Assembly: GCF_000620085.1 (NCBI RefSeq)
Contig: NZ_KK211065.1
Location: 16,563 to 80,562, forward strand
Direction: 5' to 3'
Source of the DNA: Marinobacterium jannaschii DSM 6295
GTDB taxonomy: Bacteria; Pseudomonadota; Gammaproteobacteria; Pseudomonadales; Balneatricaceae
DNA: 64,000 nt
This document shows, one piece after another, positions 8,044 to 16,963 of this stretch. A program made the position numbers and the translations under genes. Each line of letters opens with the position of its first letter. Position 1 is the stretch's first letter. The notes under the pieces are model-generated. The model was given only the letters and a program-made list of their open reading frames with translations, had not been told where the DNA came from and made no database searches.

Positions 8044-8120
8044 GTCCCAGTAGCTCAGGTGGATAGAGCGGTCCCCTCCTAAGGGACAGGCCAGGGGTTC
8101 GAATCCTCTCTGGGACGCCA
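8044..8120 (+). tRNA. tRNA-Arg (anticodon CCT)
   Basis: A 77-nt cloverleaf with acceptor stem GTCCCAG/CTGGGAC, discriminator G and encoded CCA (8118-8120). The anticodon loop reads CTCCTAA, giving anticodon CCT for AGG codons. The T-arm contains GGTTCGAATCC. It sits alone between flgN and the convergent TPR-receiver gene. Confidence 0.97.
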
Positions 8121-8161
8121 TTCTTTACCTCACTTCATAGAAAGAACCTGCCCACGGCTAA

Positions 8162-9772
8162 TCAAGCCAGCAACTCCCCCAGACTTCCGGCAGGAAGATG
8201 CTCTATATCTGAACCCCGTAGCTTTCTGAGCCGAACCATCTTTGCGTGACCTTCCGCGTCCAGCCGATGGCCTGAAGCCAGCTTCAGGTAGCGGTCAACC
8301 ATACGCAGACGCTCCTGACGCTTTTCAGTATTGTCACGCGCAGATTCAAGGAACACTTGCGCCAGATTCAGCGCAGCACGACTATTTGTCAGGTCGTACT
8401 CGATAGCAAGCCCGAAACACTTGAGAGCCTGCGGCATTTTTCCGCCAACATAGTGCTGAACGCCCAACCCGTTTACTTTAAGGCTCATATCATGAGCCTT
8501 AGAAACAGGCGGCTTATCCGACTTACTTGCGACCGGTTCCGGTGGCTTTTTACCTTCACCACCACGCAGCAGACTAGCCCTTTGCTGCTCCAGATCGAGC
8601 GCCTGAGACAACTCCTCATTCGCAATCTGCGCCAAGCGCAGTTGCCGGGTGGCCTCATCCGTATCGCCCACTTCCTGAAATGCCTCGCTGCGCAGCAGTG
8701 CTGCCTGCACCACCAGAGACTGATCGCCACGAAAGCGCTTAACCGAATGATCCAGTAGCTGATCCAGCTCTCCCATCAGCTCCTTCTGTTTTACACCTTC
8801 AGTATTTCTTAACTCAAGGCGGCGTATATTAGCCAGTCTCAGATAAGGCTCCGGCGTACCGTAGCAGCTGCGGCTCCCCAGCTGGATAGACTTCCTGTAG
8901 GCACCCGCAGCCAGCTCATACTCATTGGTGTGCGCCGCCAATCGCCCCAACTCCATCTGCCTGGGTATACCGAATGGCGAACGCCTGGCCGCCAGCTGGA
9001 TGGTATCTCTGGCAACGACCACCTGCCCCTGAATCTCCTGCACTTCAGCCAGCAGATCGTATGCGGGTAAAAACAGAGGGTACTGCGCCAGAAGCTTCTC
9101 CAGCTCTTCGATCGCCTCTGCATAACGATGCTGTCGGTAGATCGCATCTGCCAGGGCTAAGCCAGCCTCTTTATTTAAAGTACGCCAGTAGACCTGCTCT
9201 GCCAGCCGCTCTGCACGGGATAACTCGCCGCTTTCTATCAGTAAACGACAAGCCAGCACCTGAGCCTCCTCGGCACTGTCATCGTATCGATCAGCCGCTG
9301 CTAAACACAACCGAAGAGCCTGCGCATCATCACCCTGCGCCCGGGCCTGATAGATCGCTTTCATCCCCTGCTTACGCTCCAGGAGCTGATCAATCCGCTG
9401 CTTCAATTCATCGACAGAGAAAGGCTTAGTCAGCAGAAAATCAATTTTGCAGTCAATCGCATGCAGTACGGTCGCCTGCGAGGCATCGCTGGTCATAAAG
9501 ATCCAGCCGGTTTCCGGCCCGCTCAGTTGTCTGAATCGAACCTCTTCCAGAATCTGCATGCCATTAAACACGTCGCTGACGTTATAACCCAGCAAAACCA
9601 CGTCAAACTCGCGCTCTTCAAGCAGTTCAAGAACTCTGCGGCTGGCAGTCACTGCCACAAGGTTATCGATACCCAGACCACGCAACATATGAGAGATAGC
9701 AGAGCGCATATTGCCACTACTCTCCACCAACAGGACGTGCTTATCAGAATAATCGATACGGGACACTGCCAC
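8162..9772 (-). CDS. Receiver-like + TPR protein with degenerate phosphosite
   Basis: The 536-aa protein has an N-terminal CheY-like domain (about residues 12-130) followed by several TPR-type helical repeats (about 140-310) and a further TPR near 430-500. The receiver fold is recognisable by HVLLVESSGNMR, MTSDAS and the conserved Lys in LLTKPFS. The expected phospho-acceptor Asp is Gly62 (FDVVLLGYN; codon GGT, one base from GAT), and the acidic pair is reduced to Glu-Ser. It therefore probably cannot be phosphorylated in the usual way. The long linker near 400-425 is Lys/Pro-rich. Its place next to flagellar genes suggests, but does not prove, a motility or signalling role. Confidence 0.85.
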   Translation of the reverse strand: MAVSRIDYSDKHVLLVESSGNMRSAISHMLRGLGIDNLVAVTASRRVLELLEEREFDVVLLGYNVSDVFNGMQILEEVRFRQLSGPETGWIFMTSDASQATVLHAIDCKIDFLLTKPFSVDELKQRIDQLLERKQGMKAIYQARAQGDDAQALRLCLAAADRYDDSAEEAQVLACRLLIESGELSRAERLAEQVYWRTLNKEAGLALADAIYRQHRYAEAIEELEKLLAQYPLFLPAYDLLAEVQEIQGQVVVARDTIQLAARRSPFGIPRQMELGRLAAHTNEYELAAGAYRKSIQLGSRSCYGTPEPYLRLANIRRLELRNTEGVKQKELMGELDQLLDHSVKRFRGDQSLVVQAALLRSEAFQEVGDTDEATRQLRLAQIANEELSQALDLEQQRASLLRGGEGKKPPEPVASKSDKPPVSKAHDMSLKVNGLGVQHYVGGKMPQALKCFGLAIEYDLTNSRAALNLAQVFLESARDNTEKRQERLRMVDRYLKLASGHRLDAEGHAKMVRLRKLRGSDIEHLPAGSLGELLA

Positions 9773-9910
9773 TCAACCAGCCCAGCCATATAAATTGCTA
9801 AAAAAGAACCCAGGCGCTAAGTATACTGCCTCACAGCCAATTCAAGGAACAGAAGCGGCGCTGAGATCAGTTATATTGGAAAGTAGTGGCTCAGAACGGA
9901 AGTTACAGAC

Positions 9911-9949
9911 AAAAAAAAGCACCGAGTGTAGGGTGAAACACGCGGTGCC
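9911..9949 (-). terminator. Orphan rho-independent terminator (candidate sRNA end)
   Basis: On the minus strand GCACCG pairs with CGGTGC and an inner GTGT pairs with ACAC across one mismatch, followed by eight Ts (9918-9911). It lies upstream of the receiver-TPR gene and downstream of no annotated minus-strand gene. It therefore looks like the 3' end of an unannotated transcript. Confidence 0.65.
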
Positions 9950-10073
9950 AAGACAGTTCTATGCTGTGGAATCAATCCTAACCGCTGAGTGCGGTTTGAC
10001 TAATGACACAGATCAAGAAACCACCAGCGGCACATGGTTTATAACTGAAGAGTAGACGATTGATCTACATAAC

Positions 10074-10093
10074 GTAACCAAGGACTTGGTTAC
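10074..10093. promoter_or_regulatory. 20-bp palindrome, likely operator upstream of hydrolase gene
   Basis: GTAACCAAGGACTTGGTTAC is a perfect 9-bp inverted repeat around a 2-bp centre, ending 31 bp before the ATG at 10125. As DNA it looks like a dimeric-regulator binding site; as RNA the 2-nt loop would be strained. No regulator gene is adjacent, so the cognate protein is unknown. Confidence 0.55.
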
Positions 10094-10124
10094 ACTAACC
10101 AAAAATAAAATACAGCAAGGGATT

Positions 10125-11048
10125 ATGACTACAGCATATATCACCCACGATGACTGCTGCCTTCATAACATGGGGCCAGAACATCCGGAAAGCCCGGTAA
10201 GACTGCAGGCCATCAGAAAAGTACTGGGCCGCACAGGTCTGCTGGACGAACTGCAGCAGCAAACATCCGTGCACATATTGCCCGACCAGATCCAGCTTGC
10301 GCACGCCAACCTGCACCAGAAGCGCCTCGAACTAAAGCTTCCGGAAAGCGGTGTCGTCTATACCGACGAGGATACGGCGCTCTGCCCCGACTCCCTGCAT
10401 GCCGCCAGCCTTGCAGCAGGCTCCGGTATACTCGCCGTAAACCGGGTATTAGCAGGCCATAGCAAGAATGCCTTTTGCGCTGTTCGCCCTCCCGGTCATC
10501 ATGCCGAGCACAATATCCCAATGGGGTTTTGCTTCTATAACAACATCGCCATCGCGGCGATTCACGCCCTGCAACAACCCGGCATCAACCGCGTTGCCGT
10601 GGTCGATTTCGACGTCCATCACGGCAACGGCACTGTGGATATCTTTAAGGACAGACCAGAAGTGCTGGTCTGCTCAACCTTCCAGCATCCTTTTTATCCT
10701 GAACGCTACAGCGAAATCCTGCGCGACAACATCATCAACTGCCCGATGGATGCACACAGCGGCAGCCTGGAGTTTCGTAACCTGGTCGAGGGCCGCTGGC
10801 TACCCGCCCTGCAGCAGCACAAACCGGACATGATCCTGATCTCTGCCGGATTCGATGCCCACGCCGAAGACCCGATGGCCGATATAAACCTCGGTGAAGA
10901 AGACTATCGCTGGGTCACTCAGATGCTACTCGATACTGCCCGCACCTATTCCGACAACCGGGTTATCTCGATGCTGGAGGGAGGCTACAACCCGGTATCT
11001 TTGGCGTTTAGCGTACAGGCACATATTGAAGTTCTGGCTGGCCACTGA
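10125..11048 (+). CDS. Histone-deacetylase-family (AcuC/HDAC-like) zinc hydrolase
   Basis: The 307-aa protein belongs to the arginase/deacetylase fold and probably removes acetyl groups from a lysine, polyamine or other amide; the substrate cannot be told from sequence. Diagnostic parts are PEHPESPVRL at 18-27, the His dyad in RPPGHHAEHN (H125/H126), zinc ligands D163 and H165 in DFDVHHGNGT and D244 in SAGFDAHAEDP, and the catalytic Tyr in LEGGYN (Y288). All are intact. ATG 10125 is preferred because AAGGGA lies just before it and the family N-terminus begins there; an in-frame TTG at 10086 would add 13 residues. Confidence 0.9.
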   Translation: MTTAYITHDDCCLHNMGPEHPESPVRLQAIRKVLGRTGLLDELQQQTSVHILPDQIQLAHANLHQKRLELKLPESGVVYTDEDTALCPDSLHAASLAAGSGILAVNRVLAGHSKNAFCAVRPPGHHAEHNIPMGFCFYNNIAIAAIHALQQPGINRVAVVDFDVHHGNGTVDIFKDRPEVLVCSTFQHPFYPERYSEILRDNIINCPMDAHSGSLEFRNLVEGRWLPALQQHKPDMILISAGFDAHAEDPMADINLGEEDYRWVTQMLLDTARTYSDNRVISMLEGGYNPVSLAFSVQAHIEVLAGH

Positions 11049-11164
11049 CCTCTGTGGCTGCCTTTATCCCCTAATGGCAGCCTGCTTCCTCCCCGTACAG
11101 CAATCTGGAAGAACCCCACCTGAGACGCCCTTCGCAAGCTGACCCGACAGTAACCGGCGAGCAC

Positions 11165-11194
11165 AAAAAAGGCTGCCCGAGGGCAGCCTTTTTT
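11165..11194. terminator. Bidirectional terminator between convergent genes
   Basis: AAAAAA, then GGCTGCCC, a 2-nt loop GA, GGGCAGCC, then TTTTTT. The perfect 8-bp GC stem has six As and six Ts, so it works on both strands and ends both the hydrolase gene (+) and oadB (-). Confidence 0.95.
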
Positions 11195-11209
11195 CGTTCA
11201 GCGAGCTGA

Positions 11210-12511
11210 TTAGCCAACGAACTTGATCATCACACCTGCCGCAACAGCTGAACCGATTACACCGGCCACGTTAGGGCCCATCGCGTGCATCAGCAGGAAG
11301 TTCTGCGGGTTAGCTTCCAGACCCAGCTTGTTGGATACACGTGCCGCCATTGGTACTGCAGATACACCTGCAGAACCGATCAGCGGGTTGATCGCGTTAC
11401 CACCCTGCATACGGTTCATGGCTTTCGCCATCAAGACACCACAGGCAGTACCGATACCGAAGGCAACAATACCCAGTACCAGGATACCCAGAGTCTCTAC
11501 GTCCAGGAATTTATCTGCAGACAGCTTGGAGCCAACAGACAGACCCAGGAAGATAGTTACGATGTTGATCAGCGCGTTCTGAGCGGTGTCGCTCAGACGG
11601 TCAACCACACCACACTCACGCATCAGGTTACCGAAACAGAACATACCCAGCAGTGGTGCCGCATCCGGCAGCAGCAACGCAACCAGAATCAGCAGCAGGA
11701 TCGGGAACATGATCTTCTCAGTCTTGGTGATGTGACGCAGCTGTACCATAGAGATCTTGCGCTCTTCCTCTGTAGTCAGAGCTCGCATGATCGGCGGCTG
11801 AATCATCGGCACCAGCGCCATGTAGGAGTATGCTGCTACAGCGATCGCACCCAACAGATGTGGAGCCAGCATGCTTGCTACATAGATAGCAGTAGGACCG
11901 TCCGCACCACCGATGATACCGATCGCGGCAGCATCCTGGATGCTGAAGTCCATGATACCCAGCGTGCTCAGCAACACCGCACCCAGCACAGTGGCGAAGA
12001 TACCGAACTGCGCCGCAGCACCCAGGAACAGAGTCTTAGGATTCGCCAGCAGCGGACCGAAATCGGTCATCGCCCCTACACCCATAAAGATCAACAGTGG
12101 CGCAGCGCCAGATGCAATCGCAATGGAGTAGAAGTTGTACAGCATGCCGTTGTTATAGCCATGATCCATTGCTGCATTAGCCGCCGCTGCGTGAACAGTT
12201 GCGTTAGCGCCGTGGTACGCATGTGCCACATCGTGTGGATCAGTAGAAGCAATACCCAGTACTTCAGCCAGGTGTTTCATCACTTCCGGTTGCGCGAAGT
12301 GCACCGCATTCTCTACAGCAGAGAATGCCAGGCCCGCTTCAGGGATATTCGCCATAATACCGCCGAAGCCGATCGGCACCAGCAGCAGTGGCTCGAAGTT
12401 CTTACGGATGGCCAGGAACAGCAGAAGCAGGCCAACCGCGATCATTACAAGCTGACCGAACCCCATATTGTAGAGGCCGGACGCTTGCCATAGCTCAAGC
12501 AGCTTATCCAT
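11210..12511 (-). CDS. oadB: Oxaloacetate decarboxylase beta subunit (Na+ pump)
   Basis: OadB is the integral membrane subunit that decarboxylates carboxybiotin and couples this to sodium export. The 433-aa length equals the Klebsiella OadB. It has many hydrophobic segments and the family-defining [13 protein letters not shown] with the essential Asp at D204, plus [20 protein letters not shown] and [21 protein letters not shown] near the C-terminus. It is the last gene of oadG-oadA-oadB, starting 12 bp after oadA, and ends at a strong terminator. Confidence 0.95.
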   Translation of the reverse strand: MDKLLELWQASGLYNMGFGQLVMIAVGLLLLFLAIRKNFEPLLLVPIGFGGIMANIPEAGLAFSAVENAVHFAQPEVMKHLAEVLGIASTDPHDVAHAYHGANATVHAAAANAAMDHGYNNGMLYNFYSIAIASGAAPLLIFMGVGAMTDFGPLLANPKTLFLGAAAQFGIFATVLGAVLLSTLGIMDFSIQDAAAIGIIGGADGPTAIYVASMLAPHLLGAIAVAAYSYMALVPMIQPPIMRALTTEEERKISMVQLRHITKTEKIMFPILLLILVALLLPDAAPLLGMFCFGNLMRECGVVDRLSDTAQNALINIVTIFLGLSVGSKLSADKFLDVETLGILVLGIVAFGIGTACGVLMAKAMNRMQGGNAINPLIGSAGVSAVPMAARVSNKLGLEANPQNFLLMHAMGPNVAGVIGSAVAAGVMIKFVG

Positions 12512-12523
12512 TCGAGCTTACCC

Positions 12524-14302
12524 TTACGCCAGTGTCAGCAGGCTATCGCCCACCTGAACGGCATCGCCTTCTTTAACGTCAACAGAAACAACGGTACCAG
12601 CACGTGCAGCACGTACTTCTGTTTCCATCTTCATCGCTTCCAGGATAACCAGCACGTCGCCTTCCTGAATAGCCTGACCTGCGCCAACCTGTACTTTCCA
12701 GATGTTACCTGCCAGAGGAGCTGGAACCGCTTCAGCATCACCCGCAGGAGCCGCTGGTGCAGCCGCTGCAGGAGCAGCCGCTACAGAGGAAACGTCACCA
12801 CCTTCGGTTACCTGAACTACATAGTTCTGACCGTTAACAGCGATAGTGTAAACTTCTGGGCCGGATTTCTTAGGTGCAGCCATTGCTTGTGCGTCCTCTA
12901 GAGTCGGTGCAGGTTCAAATGCATCAGGGTTGTTACGGTTTTCCAGGAATTTCAGCGCAATCTGCGGGAACAGCGCATAGGTCAGAACGTCATCAATTTC
13001 GTTCTCACCGGAAGCCAGCTCAATGCCTTTTTCCTTAGCCGTTGCACGCAGCTCTTCAACCAGCTTATCCATTTCGGAGTTCAGCAGATCAGCCGGACGA
13101 CAGGTGATAGCCTCACCACCATCCAGAACACGCGCCTGAAGTTCAGCATTGTAAGGGGCCGGCGCAGCGCCGTACTCGCCTTTCAGGATACCCTGAACTT
13201 CTTTGGAGATCGTTTTGTAGCGCTCACCCATCAGAACGTTGATAACCGCCTGGGTACCGACGATCTGAGAAGTAGGTGTCACCAGTGGAATCAGACCCAG
13301 GTCTTCACGTACACGAGGGATCTCAGCCAGTACTTCGTCGAACTTATCGGCAGCGCCCTGCTCTTTCAGCTGGTTTTCCATGTTGGTCAGCATGCCGCCC
13401 GGAACCTGAGCAACCAGGATACGGGAGTCAGTACCACGCAGAGAGCCTTCAAATCTGGCGTACTTCTTACGTACTTCACGGAAGTAGGCAGCGATCTCTT
13501 CCAGCAGATTCAGGTCCAGACCGGTATCACGATCGGTACCTGCCAGTGCGGCAACTACGGATTCGGTCGCGGTGTGACCATAAGTCATAGACATGGAGGA
13601 GATAGCGGTATCTACACGGTCGATACCTGCTTCTACAGCCTTCAGGATTGTCATATCAGACAGGCCGGAAGTTGCATGCGCGTGCAGTTGAACCTCAAGA
13701 GAGGTCTGAGCCTTCAGTCGGGATACCAGATCAAAAGCATCGTAAGGCGTCAGGATGCCTGACATATCCTTGATGTTGATGGAATCTGCGCCCAGATCTT
13801 CCAGGGTCTTGGCATACTCAACCCACATATCAGTGGTATGCACTTCACTCTTGGTATAAGAGATTGTGCCCTGTGCATGCTTGCCGGTTGCTTTTACCGC
13901 CTTGATCGCGCGTTCCAGGTTACGTGGATCGTTCATCGCGTCGAAGATACGGAAAACATCTACACCGTTGACTGCAGCACGTTCTACGAACTTGTCTACA
14001 ACGTCATCTGCGTAGTGGCGGTAGCCCAGCAGGTTCTGACCTCGCAGCAACATCTGCTGCTTGGTGTTTGGCATCGCCTGTTTCAGCAGACGGATGCGTT
14101 CCCACGGGTCTTCGCCAATAAAACGGATGCAAGAGTCAAAAGTAGCACCGCCCCAGCTTTCAAGGGACCAGTAGCCTACTTTATCCAGCTTCTCCGCGAT
14201 CGGCAGCATGTCTTCAACTCGCATACGAGTAGCAAACAGAGACTGATGTGCGTCACGGAGTACTACATCTGTGATGCCAAGAGGTTTCTTTGCGTCGGAC
14301 AT
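12524..14302 (-). CDS. oadA: Oxaloacetate decarboxylase alpha subunit (biotin carboxyltransferase)
   Basis: OadA transfers the carboxyl group of oxaloacetate to biotin. Residues about 5-300 form the carboxyltransferase TIM barrel with the metal-site start [10 protein letters not shown], followed by the conserved PYC/OADA region. An Ala/Pro-rich linker near 500-520 leads to the C-terminal biotinyl domain with EAMKMET, whose Lys558 would carry biotin. At 592 aa it is close to the 595-aa Klebsiella protein. It lies between oadG and oadB. Biotin protein ligase is not in the window. Confidence 0.95.
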   Translation of the reverse strand: MSDAKKPLGITDVVLRDAHQSLFATRMRVEDMLPIAEKLDKVGYWSLESWGGATFDSCIRFIGEDPWERIRLLKQAMPNTKQQMLLRGQNLLGYRHYADDVVDKFVERAAVNGVDVFRIFDAMNDPRNLERAIKAVKATGKHAQGTISYTKSEVHTTDMWVEYAKTLEDLGADSINIKDMSGILTPYDAFDLVSRLKAQTSLEVQLHAHATSGLSDMTILKAVEAGIDRVDTAISSMSMTYGHTATESVVAALAGTDRDTGLDLNLLEEIAAYFREVRKKYARFEGSLRGTDSRILVAQVPGGMLTNMENQLKEQGAADKFDEVLAEIPRVREDLGLIPLVTPTSQIVGTQAVINVLMGERYKTISKEVQGILKGEYGAAPAPYNAELQARVLDGGEAITCRPADLLNSEMDKLVEELRATAKEKGIELASGENEIDDVLTYALFPQIALKFLENRNNPDAFEPAPTLEDAQAMAAPKKSGPEVYTIAVNGQNYVVQVTEGGDVSSVAAAPAAAAPAAPAGDAEAVPAPLAGNIWKVQVGAGQAIQEGDVLVILEAMKMETEVRAARAGTVVSVDVKEGDAVQVGDSLLTLA

Positions 14303-14357
14303 GGGTAATGGCCTTCTGTCGATTTAATGCAGGTTATTCGTTATTACGCCGTTCTTA

Positions 14358-14603
14358 TTACTTTGAACGGTATTTATGAACCGCAGCGGTCAATACTGCG
14401 ACTAACTCGTCATTGCTTCCACCTGCCTTGGACGGTGCAGCTGCAGCACGGGGCTTAGCAGGCTGTGGCGCTGGCTCTGGTGCGTACTTGGCGACGAACT
14501 TTGACATTCCGCCTGTAGCAAATACGAGCAACGTCAGAAAGACGAAGACGAAACCCATACCGAAGATCATCAAAGTGAAACCTTCTGATAACAGATTTTC
14601 CAT
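14358..14603 (-). CDS. oadG: Oxaloacetate decarboxylase gamma subunit
   Basis: The small subunit is an 81-aa protein with one membrane helix (TLMIFGMGFVFVFLTLLVFA, residues 11-30), a Pro/Ala-rich linker, and a C-terminal segment ending AVLTAAVHKYRSK, as in OadG. It anchors the alpha subunit to the beta subunit. An AGGAGC ribosome-binding site precedes the ATG. It is the first gene of oadGAB; a clear promoter was not recognised in the 270 bp upstream. Confidence 0.92.
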   Translation of the reverse strand: MENLLSEGFTLMIFGMGFVFVFLTLLVFATGGMSKFVAKYAPEPAPQPAKPRAAAAPSKAGGSNDELVAVLTAAVHKYRSK

Positions 14604-14838
14604 CTATGGGTGCTCCTGTTGTTAACGATACCCATTCGCCGTGCGACCTTTGTAAGGTATGAAACTGCCCCTATAACAGTTACTTCACGACGGATGCACT
14701 GGTTGCAAATGGATCACAATTAAACCCGAAAAGGAGAAATCAGGCAACAAGAACGGCTTTGATTTCGCGCAATACAGCAGCAATATCGGCTGAATTGTCG
14801 ACGATTGTAAGGGGAATTGTCGTATTGGTAGAGAAGTG

Positions 14839-14862
14839 AAAACCGGGCGACAGAGCACCCGG
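14839..14862 (-). terminator. Weak terminator after thiI
   Basis: Minus strand: CCGGG (14862-14858), a 10-nt loop, CCCGG (14847-14843), then TTTT (14842-14839), 10 nt past the thiI stop. The stem is only 5 bp. Confidence 0.45.
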
Positions 14863-14872
14863 CATGGAAATA

Positions 14873-16327
14873 TTATTCCGGACGATACACTTTGATATTA
14901 AGCAATCCTTTATCCTGCAGCTGCTGAGCATGGAGCTGACTCATCACACCCTTTTCGCAGTACAGTAAATATTCCCGCTCGGATGAAAAGCTTTCAATCG
15001 CACCGGACAGGCTGTAGAACGGGATCAGTTCAATATCGCACCCAGGCATGTTGAGCGGCTTTTTCTCCTGCTCCTGCGGTGGACGTATATCAATTATTAC
15101 CTGATTAGCATCCACCTTACTCAGGGCTTCCACTTTGGCGTTTGCATTGACATCCTCGACAATCTCATCGATGGAGATCACCTGAGCCTTCTCCAGTGCC
15201 GCATCCAGTACATCAAAGTCGAAGTTTTCCTCTTCCTCCTCGACGCGCTCCTGCCTGGCACAGGTGGTTGGGCGATCAGAGATCACACCACAGTATTCCG
15301 GCATGCTGGCGGCAAATTCATAGGTTCCGAGCTGCTTAGACAGATCCACGATCTCCTGCTTATCCATCACCACCAGCGGACGCAGCACCAGCTTATTCGT
15401 GGATGCGTCGATCAGAGAGAGGTTAGGCAGCGTCTGACTGGAGACCTGGGCGATACTCTCACCCGTGACCAGTGCACCGACTTTCATCCGGTCGGCGACC
15501 TGCTCACCGGCACGCATCATCATACGCTTAAGGATCACTCCCATATGCGAGTGATGCACCGACTGCAGAATCTCACCAACCACTTCCTCAAACGGCACGG
15601 TGACAAACTTCACACGGGCTGAGGAGCCATATCTCTGCCACAGATGGAGCGCAACCTGCTTAACGCCAATCTCGTGCGCCTTGCCACCCAGGTTAAAGAA
15701 CAGGAAATGCGTTTTGCAGCCACGACGCATCGTCATATAGCTGGCAACAACGGAATCAAAACCACCGGAAATCAGGGACAACACAGCTTCCTGACTGCCG
15801 AGCGGATAACCGCCCAGTCCGGGAATAATCTCCTGAACGATAAAGAGCTTGTCTTTAACGACTTCCAGATCGACCCAGACCTGGGGCTTACGCACATCGA
15901 CACCCGCAGCCTCGGTATGCTGACGCAGCCCTCCACCGACATAACGCTCCAGCTCCACTGACGTAAAGTCGTGATCTCCTGAACGGCGCACACGCACTTT
16001 AAAGGTCTTGCCCTTAAGGCGCTCCTTATAGGCGTCACGGGTGAGCTCATAGACGTTGTGGAAATCCCCCAGCGGATGTTCATGGACATCGAGGAAGTGC
16101 TGAATACCGGGCGTCCGGCTAAGGACACTGATGATCTGTTCCCGCAGCAGCTGATCGTTGCCGGGCGCGATCACTTCAACCTTGTCCCACAAGCCCCGGA
16201 CTTTGATCTCGCTATCGACGCGCAACAACATATTGGCAAGATTCGACTGCAGCCGCTGAATCAGGCGCTTACGAACAGGTTTGCTTTTGATGGTTATCTC
16301 TGGAAAGAGCTTAACAATGAACTTCAT
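14873..16327 (-). CDS. thiI: tRNA 4-thiouridine synthase / thiazole sulfur carrier ThiI
   Basis: ThiI makes 4-thiouridine at tRNA position 8 and supplies sulfur for the thiamine thiazole. From the ATG at 16327 it is 484 aa (E. coli ThiI is 482). It starts MKFIVKLFPEITIKSKPVRK with a THUMP domain next, then the PP-loop ATPase with LISGGFDSVVASYMTMRRG, and a C-terminal rhodanese domain with the active Cys457 in LLYCEKGVMS. The open frame runs 114 codons further upstream through two tRNA genes, but that stretch is antisense tRNA and not protein. It lies directly downstream of the tRNA cluster. Confidence 0.96.
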   Translation of the reverse strand: MKFIVKLFPEITIKSKPVRKRLIQRLQSNLANMLLRVDSEIKVRGLWDKVEVIAPGNDQLLREQIISVLSRTPGIQHFLDVHEHPLGDFHNVYELTRDAYKERLKGKTFKVRVRRSGDHDFTSVELERYVGGGLRQHTEAAGVDVRKPQVWVDLEVVKDKLFIVQEIIPGLGGYPLGSQEAVLSLISGGFDSVVASYMTMRRGCKTHFLFFNLGGKAHEIGVKQVALHLWQRYGSSARVKFVTVPFEEVVGEILQSVHHSHMGVILKRMMMRAGEQVADRMKVGALVTGESIAQVSSQTLPNLSLIDASTNKLVLRPLVVMDKQEIVDLSKQLGTYEFAASMPEYCGVISDRPTTCARQERVEEEEENFDFDVLDAALEKAQVISIDEIVEDVNANAKVEALSKVDANQVIIDIRPPQEQEKKPLNMPGCDIELIPFYSLSGAIESFSSEREYLLYCEKGVMSQLHAQQLQDKGLLNIKVYRPE

Positions 16328-16403
16328 GGAGGAATGCCCCGGAATGACGATCAGTTCAGAAATTATAACGATTAATTGCAGCAAGGAGGGAGAGGAGATT
16401 AAG

Positions 16404-16480
16404 TGGCGCGCCCGAGAGGATTCGAACCTCTGACCGCCTGGTTCGTAGCCAGGTACTCTATCCAGCTGAGCTACGGGCGC
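16404..16480 (-). tRNA. tRNA-Arg (anticodon ACG), copy 2
   Basis: 77 nt with acceptor GCGCCCG/CGGGCGC, discriminator G and encoded CCA (16406-16404). The anticodon loop contains ACG, read as ICG after deamination, for CGU/CGC/CGA codons. It is identical over all 77 nt to the copy at 16509-16585, 28 bp away, indicating a recent tandem duplication or gene conversion. Confidence 0.97.
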
Positions 16481-16508
16481 AATACTTAAGGTGTGATCTT
16501 TTGGAAGG

Positions 16509-16585
16509 TGGCGCGCCCGAGAGGATTCGAACCTCTGACCGCCTGGTTCGTAGCCAGGTACTCTATCCAGCTGAGCTACGGGCGC
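16509..16585 (-). tRNA. tRNA-Arg (anticodon ACG), copy 1
   Basis: 77 nt with encoded CCA, identical to the neighbouring copy at 16404-16480. It lies 10 bp downstream of tRNA-Ser in the same tRNA transcript, which is driven from the promoter at 16700-16727. Confidence 0.97.
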
Positions 16586-16595
16586 TTTACTAAAA

Positions 16596-16683
16596 TGGCG
16601 GTGAGAGAGGGATTCGAACCCTCGATACCGTGAGGTATACGCCCTTAGCAGGGGCGCGCCTTCAGCCACTCGGCCATCTCACC
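16596..16683 (-). tRNA. tRNA-Ser (anticodon GCT)
   Basis: 88-nt class II tRNA with acceptor GGTGAGA/TCTCACC, discriminator G, encoded CCA (16598-16596) and a long variable arm (GTATACC...CGGTATCG). The anticodon loop CTGCTAA gives anticodon GCT for AGU/AGC codons. It is the first gene of the Ser-Arg-Arg tRNA unit. The csrA-tRNA-Ser-tRNA-Arg order is shared with pseudomonads. Confidence 0.97.
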
Positions 16684-16699
16684 GCGACAACGAGGGCGA

Positions 16700-16727
16700 A
16701 CTATACAGACATGTTTTTGATAAGCAA
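16700..16727 (-). promoter_or_regulatory. Sigma-70 promoter of the tRNA-Ser-Arg-Arg unit
   Basis: Minus strand: TTGCTT (16727-16722), a 16-bp spacer and TATAGT (16705-16700), followed by a GC-rich discriminator TTCGCCC. The start would be near 16693, about 10 nt before the tRNA-Ser 5' end. GC-rich discriminators are typical of stringently controlled stable-RNA promoters. Confidence 0.72.
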
Positions 16728-16765
16728 AGTCTTTTTCTTATTTTTTTTAAAAAAAGTTTAAATTT

Positions 16766-16954
16766 CTATTCGTTACCCTGCTCACCTGCCTTTTCACGCT
16801 GGATGCGCTGGTAAATTTCCTCGCGATGCACAGACACGTCCTTAGGCGCATTGACGCCAATACGTACCTGATTGCCTTTGACACCAAGTACAGTCACAGT
16901 GACGTCATCACCGACCATTAAAGTTTCGCCTACGCGGCGGGTAAGAATTAACAT
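16766..16954 (-). CDS. csrA: Carbon storage regulator CsrA (RsmA)
   Basis: CsrA is a dimeric RNA-binding protein that controls translation by binding GGA motifs in leaders. The 62-aa sequence is canonical: [20 protein letters not shown] at the start, [18 protein letters not shown] with the RNA-contacting Val and Arg, and a short charged tail. A strong TAAGGAG ribosome-binding site (16970-16964) sits before the ATG. It lies downstream of lysC, as in Pseudomonas, with an A/T-rich tract between it and the tRNA promoter. Confidence 0.97.
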   Translation of the reverse strand: MLILTRRVGETLMVGDDVTVTVLGVKGNQVRIGVNAPKDVSVHREEIYQRIQREKAGEQGNE

Positions 16955-16963
16955 GTGTAGGAT

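Larger units (their letters stand above)
9773..10124. other. 352-bp intergenic region with orphan minus-strand terminator
   Basis: This lies between two divergently transcribed genes. It holds a minus-strand terminator (9911-9949), a hairpin AACCGC/GCGGTT (9980-9996) and a 20-bp palindrome (10074-10093). A plus-strand frame of 86 codons (9795-10055) has no ribosome-binding site or recognisable domain and overlaps the terminator hairpin, so it is not called. A minus-strand small RNA of roughly 100-190 nt ending at 9911 would explain the terminator. No convincing promoter for it was found. Confidence 0.4.

Noticed and set aside
9795-10055. An 86-codon frame in the intergenic region before the HDAC-like gene
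   Set aside because: It has no ribosome-binding site or family, and it overlaps a strong minus-strand terminator hairpin.
16328-16669. Upstream extension of the thiI frame by 114 codons
   Set aside because: The extension consists of translated antisense of two tRNA-Arg genes and part of tRNA-Ser (the repeated PVAQLDRVPGYEPGGQRFES is the tRNA sequence). ThiI homology begins at ATG 16327.
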